Notes under the pieces: generated by a model | The model's database searches: none | The model's input: the letters and a program-made list of their open reading frames with translations, nothing else | What the model was told of the DNA's origin: nothing | Program-made: the position numbers and the translations under genes | Part shown: positions 41,448 to 42,971 of the stretch, one piece after another | How positions within the stretch are numbered: the first letter of the stretch is position 1 | How the letters are laid out: every line of letters starts with the position of its first letter | Assembly (NCBI RefSeq): GCF_029871235.1 | Contig: NZ_SSOM01000077.1 | Coordinates: forward strand, 1-42,971 | Origin: Pseudomonas sp. BN411 | GTDB taxonomy: Bacteria > Pseudomonadota > Gammaproteobacteria > Pseudomonadales > Pseudomonadaceae | Reading direction: 5' to 3' | Length of the DNA stretch: 42,971 nt

Positions 41448-42220
41448 ACGCCGACACCTTCGCCCATGCCCTGCTTGACCCTGAGCAGCCCTGCCCACCA
41501 GGCCTGCGGGCCTGGAATGGGTCCGACCCGGCACAGCGCTTTGCCGTGTACCGCAACAACGTGCTGGCTTCGTTGATCAACGCCCTGGCCGACACCTTCC
41601 CGGTGGTTCGGCAACTGGTGGGCGATGAATTCTTCACGGCCATGGCACGCTTGCACGTGCAGGAGACGCCGCCCCGTTCGCCGCTGCTGACGCTCTACGG
41701 CGAGGACTTCCCGGCGTTCATCTGCGCCTTCCCGCCGGCCTCCGGCCTGCCCTATCTGGCGGACGTGGCGCGGCTGGAACTGGCGCAGGTGCACGCTTAC
41801 CACGCAGCCGACCTGTCGGCGGTGGATACGGCCAGCCTGGCTGCCGTCCTGTCCGACCCGGAATGCCTGCCCGGCATGCAGCTCTGCTTGCATCCCTCAG
41901 TGACGGTGGTCTCATCCGACTACGCCATCGCCTCCCTCTGGGCCGCCCATCAGGGGCTGCTGGACCTGGCCGAGGTGAATCCCGACCGGGCCGAATGCGC
42001 GCTGGTACTGCGCAATGGCCTGGAGGTGGAAGTCAGCCGCATCGGCACAGGCACGGCGGCCTTCATCCAGGCCCTGACGGCTGGCAGCCCACTGGGTGCC
42101 GCCGTGGGCGCCGCGCTGGCCATCGACGCCGGCTTCGACCCAGGCTCCACCCTCGCGCGCCTGCTGGCAGGTGGCGCGATCACGCGGTTCACCCTCCATA
42201 GCGGGAGTCAGATGCCATGA
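41444..42220 (+). CDS. bufC: Bufferin maturation partner BufC (DUF2063-type N-terminal domain)
   Basis: Protein of 258 residues. The N-terminal half ([45 protein letters not shown], then [20 protein letters not shown]) is the HvfC/BufC DNA-binding-like domain found beside DUF692 enzymes; it is thought to bring the precursor peptide to BufB. The C-terminal half is a second small domain. ATGA overlaps link it to bufB before and doxX after. No membrane segment. Confidence 0.88.
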   Translation: MNADTFAHALLDPEQPCPPGLRAWNGSDPAQRFAVYRNNVLASLINALADTFPVVRQLVGDEFFTAMARLHVQETPPRSPLLTLYGEDFPAFICAFPPASGLPYLADVARLELAQVHAYHAADLSAVDTASLAAVLSDPECLPGMQLCLHPSVTVVSSDYAIASLWAAHQGLLDLAEVNPDRAECALVLRNGLEVEVSRIGTGTAAFIQALTAGSPLGAAVGAALAIDAGFDPGSTLARLLAGGAITRFTLHSGSQMP

Positions 42221-42729
42221 ACGCCACCATCCAGATCCACTACAGCCATTTGCCGATGAAACTGGTGTCCCAGGCCGTCGAGCTGTGCAAGCGGATCCCC
42301 TACAGCCTGGTGGCCTTCGTCGCGCGTTTTTCCATTGCCGCGATCTTCTGGAAATCCGGGCAGACCAAGGTGGAAGGCCTGGTCATCGACCTGGTGGACG
42401 GCACCTTCCAGCTGGGCATCCCGCACCTGTCGGCCTCGGCCATTCCGCTGTTCACCGAGGAATACAAGCTGCCCTTCCTCTCGCCTGAACTGGCGGCCCA
42501 CGCGGCGGCCTTCTCCGAGCACTTCTTCCCGCTGCTGATCCTGATCGGCTTCGCCACGCGCTTCTCGGCCCTGGCGCTGCTGGGCATGACCCTGGTGATC
42601 CAGACCCTCATCTACCCCGACGCCTACCCCACCCACGGCGTCTGGGCCGCCAGCCTGTTGCTGCTGGTCAGCCAGGGGCCGGGGGTGATTTCCATCGATC
42701 ACCTGATCGCCAGGCGGTATCAGGGCTGA
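42217..42729 (+). CDS. DoxX-family membrane protein of the bufferin operon
   Basis: Inner-membrane protein of 170 residues with about four hydrophobic segments (SLVAFVARFSIAAIFWKSGQTKVEG is the DoxX signature, then FFPLLILIGFATRFSALALLGMTLVIQTLI and ASLLLLVSQGPGVISIDHLI). DoxX proteins often close DUF2282/DUF692 operons and are thought to aid redox or export steps. Its ATG overlaps the bufC stop as ATGA. Confidence 0.87.
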   Translation: MNATIQIHYSHLPMKLVSQAVELCKRIPYSLVAFVARFSIAAIFWKSGQTKVEGLVIDLVDGTFQLGIPHLSASAIPLFTEEYKLPFLSPELAAHAAAFSEHFFPLLILIGFATRFSALALLGMTLVIQTLIYPDAYPTHGVWAASLLLLVSQGPGVISIDHLIARRYQG

Positions 42730-42738
42730 TTTTTTTCT

Positions 42739-42835
42739 TGTGGGGGCGATTTCAATCGCTATGCGGACCGCAGGTTCGCCCCTCAACTTCCCAGGGGCAG
42801 CTGCGCTGCCCTTGGCGAATGAATTCGCCCCCACA
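42739..42835. repeat. REP palindrome pair after the bufferin operon
   Basis: TGTGGGGGCGATTTCAATCG on the left and the complement of TGTGGGGGCGAATTC on the right, with inner stems. A run of T just before it (42730-42737) suggests the end of the operon transcript. Confidence 0.85.
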
Positions 42836-42884
42836 GGAAAAGCGGTCGCCGGATCGGCACCCCACAACCTTCACTCGCTCCTGT

Positions 42885-42971
42885 TGTGGGGGCGATTTCA
42901 ATCGCTACGCGGACCGCAGGTTCGCCCCTCGATCTCCCAAGGGGCAGCTGTGCTGCCCTTGGCGAATGAAT
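42885..42971. repeat. REP palindrome pair, cut by the window end
   Basis: A near copy of the element at 42739, offset by 146 bp (same TGTGGGGGCGATTTCAATCG start, similar CGCTACGCGGACCGCAGG middle), ending at the window edge within the right arm. Shows recent local copying of REP units. Confidence 0.85.

Overview
This is a high-GC chromosomal window from a Pseudomonas-type gammaproteobacterium. The evidence is the benRABCDKEF gene order, a BenR/XylS-type promoter, the PcaR and PcaQ regulators with their expected operators, an OprD-family porin, and many Pseudomonas-style REP palindromes (TGTGGGGGCGAATTC, TGTAGGAGCGAGC and GTAGGTTG types). The species cannot be fixed from the sequence alone. 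No tRNA, rRNA, CRISPR array or intact insertion sequence was seen.

Layout. (1) 1-7835: a phosphonate (probably 2-aminoethylphosphonate) uptake and degradation cluster: phnD-phnC-phnE, an iron alcohol dehydrogenase, an organophosphate-antiporter-like MFS carrier, a LysR regulator and phnX (cut by the window start), with a second, divergent LysR gene. (2) 7836-8385: a composite REP array. (3) 8386-10030: a CGNR zinc-finger regulator divergent from an alpha/beta hydrolase, with six GTAAC/GTTAC boxes between them. (4) 10193-11902: a TetR regulator and an AcuI-type acrylyl-CoA reductase, each behind a TAGAC-N5-GTCTA operator. (5) 11919-12785: a small membrane chemotaxis-type transducer. (6) 12964-22171: the complete benzoate locus (benF, benE, benK, benD, benC, benB, benA, benR, all on the minus strand). 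(7) 22340-24906: pcaK and pcaR with PcaR-type palindromes. (8) 25518-26822: an exported NHL-type beta-propeller with a Cys-rich tail, in a locally AT-richer region. (9) 26880-32328: a RutE-like nitroreductase, a 207-bp tandem duplication, an AEC carrier, a ZapE-like ATPase, pcaG, pcaH and pcaQ. (10) 32492-33962: a compact rof / DUF2024 / CPVC-thioredoxin operon divergent from a Cys-rich MarR regulator. (11) 33971-38979: a small unknown protein, an AhpD-like protein, a MocR regulator, succinate-semialdehyde dehydrogenase and a short SRAP-like protein. (12) 39445-42729: a decayed copper-enzyme locus (Tat protein and SCO fragments) followed by an intact bufferin-type operon: BufA1 metallophore precursor, BufB (DUF692/MNIO), BufC and DoxX. 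REP elements close the window.

How the genes work together. Benzoate enters through BenF/BenK/BenE and is converted by BenABC and BenD to catechol; the cat genes are not in the window. Protocatechuate or 4-hydroxybenzoate enters through PcaK, and PcaHG opens the ring; the rest of the pca pathway is elsewhere. Phosphonate enters through PhnCDE and phosphonoacetaldehyde is split by PhnX; no phnW transaminase is visible. The strongest candidates for little-described biology are the bufferin operon next to a collapsed copper-oxidase/SCO locus, the MarR-controlled thioredoxin/DUF2024/Rof module, and the CGNR-regulator promoter with its repeated boxes.
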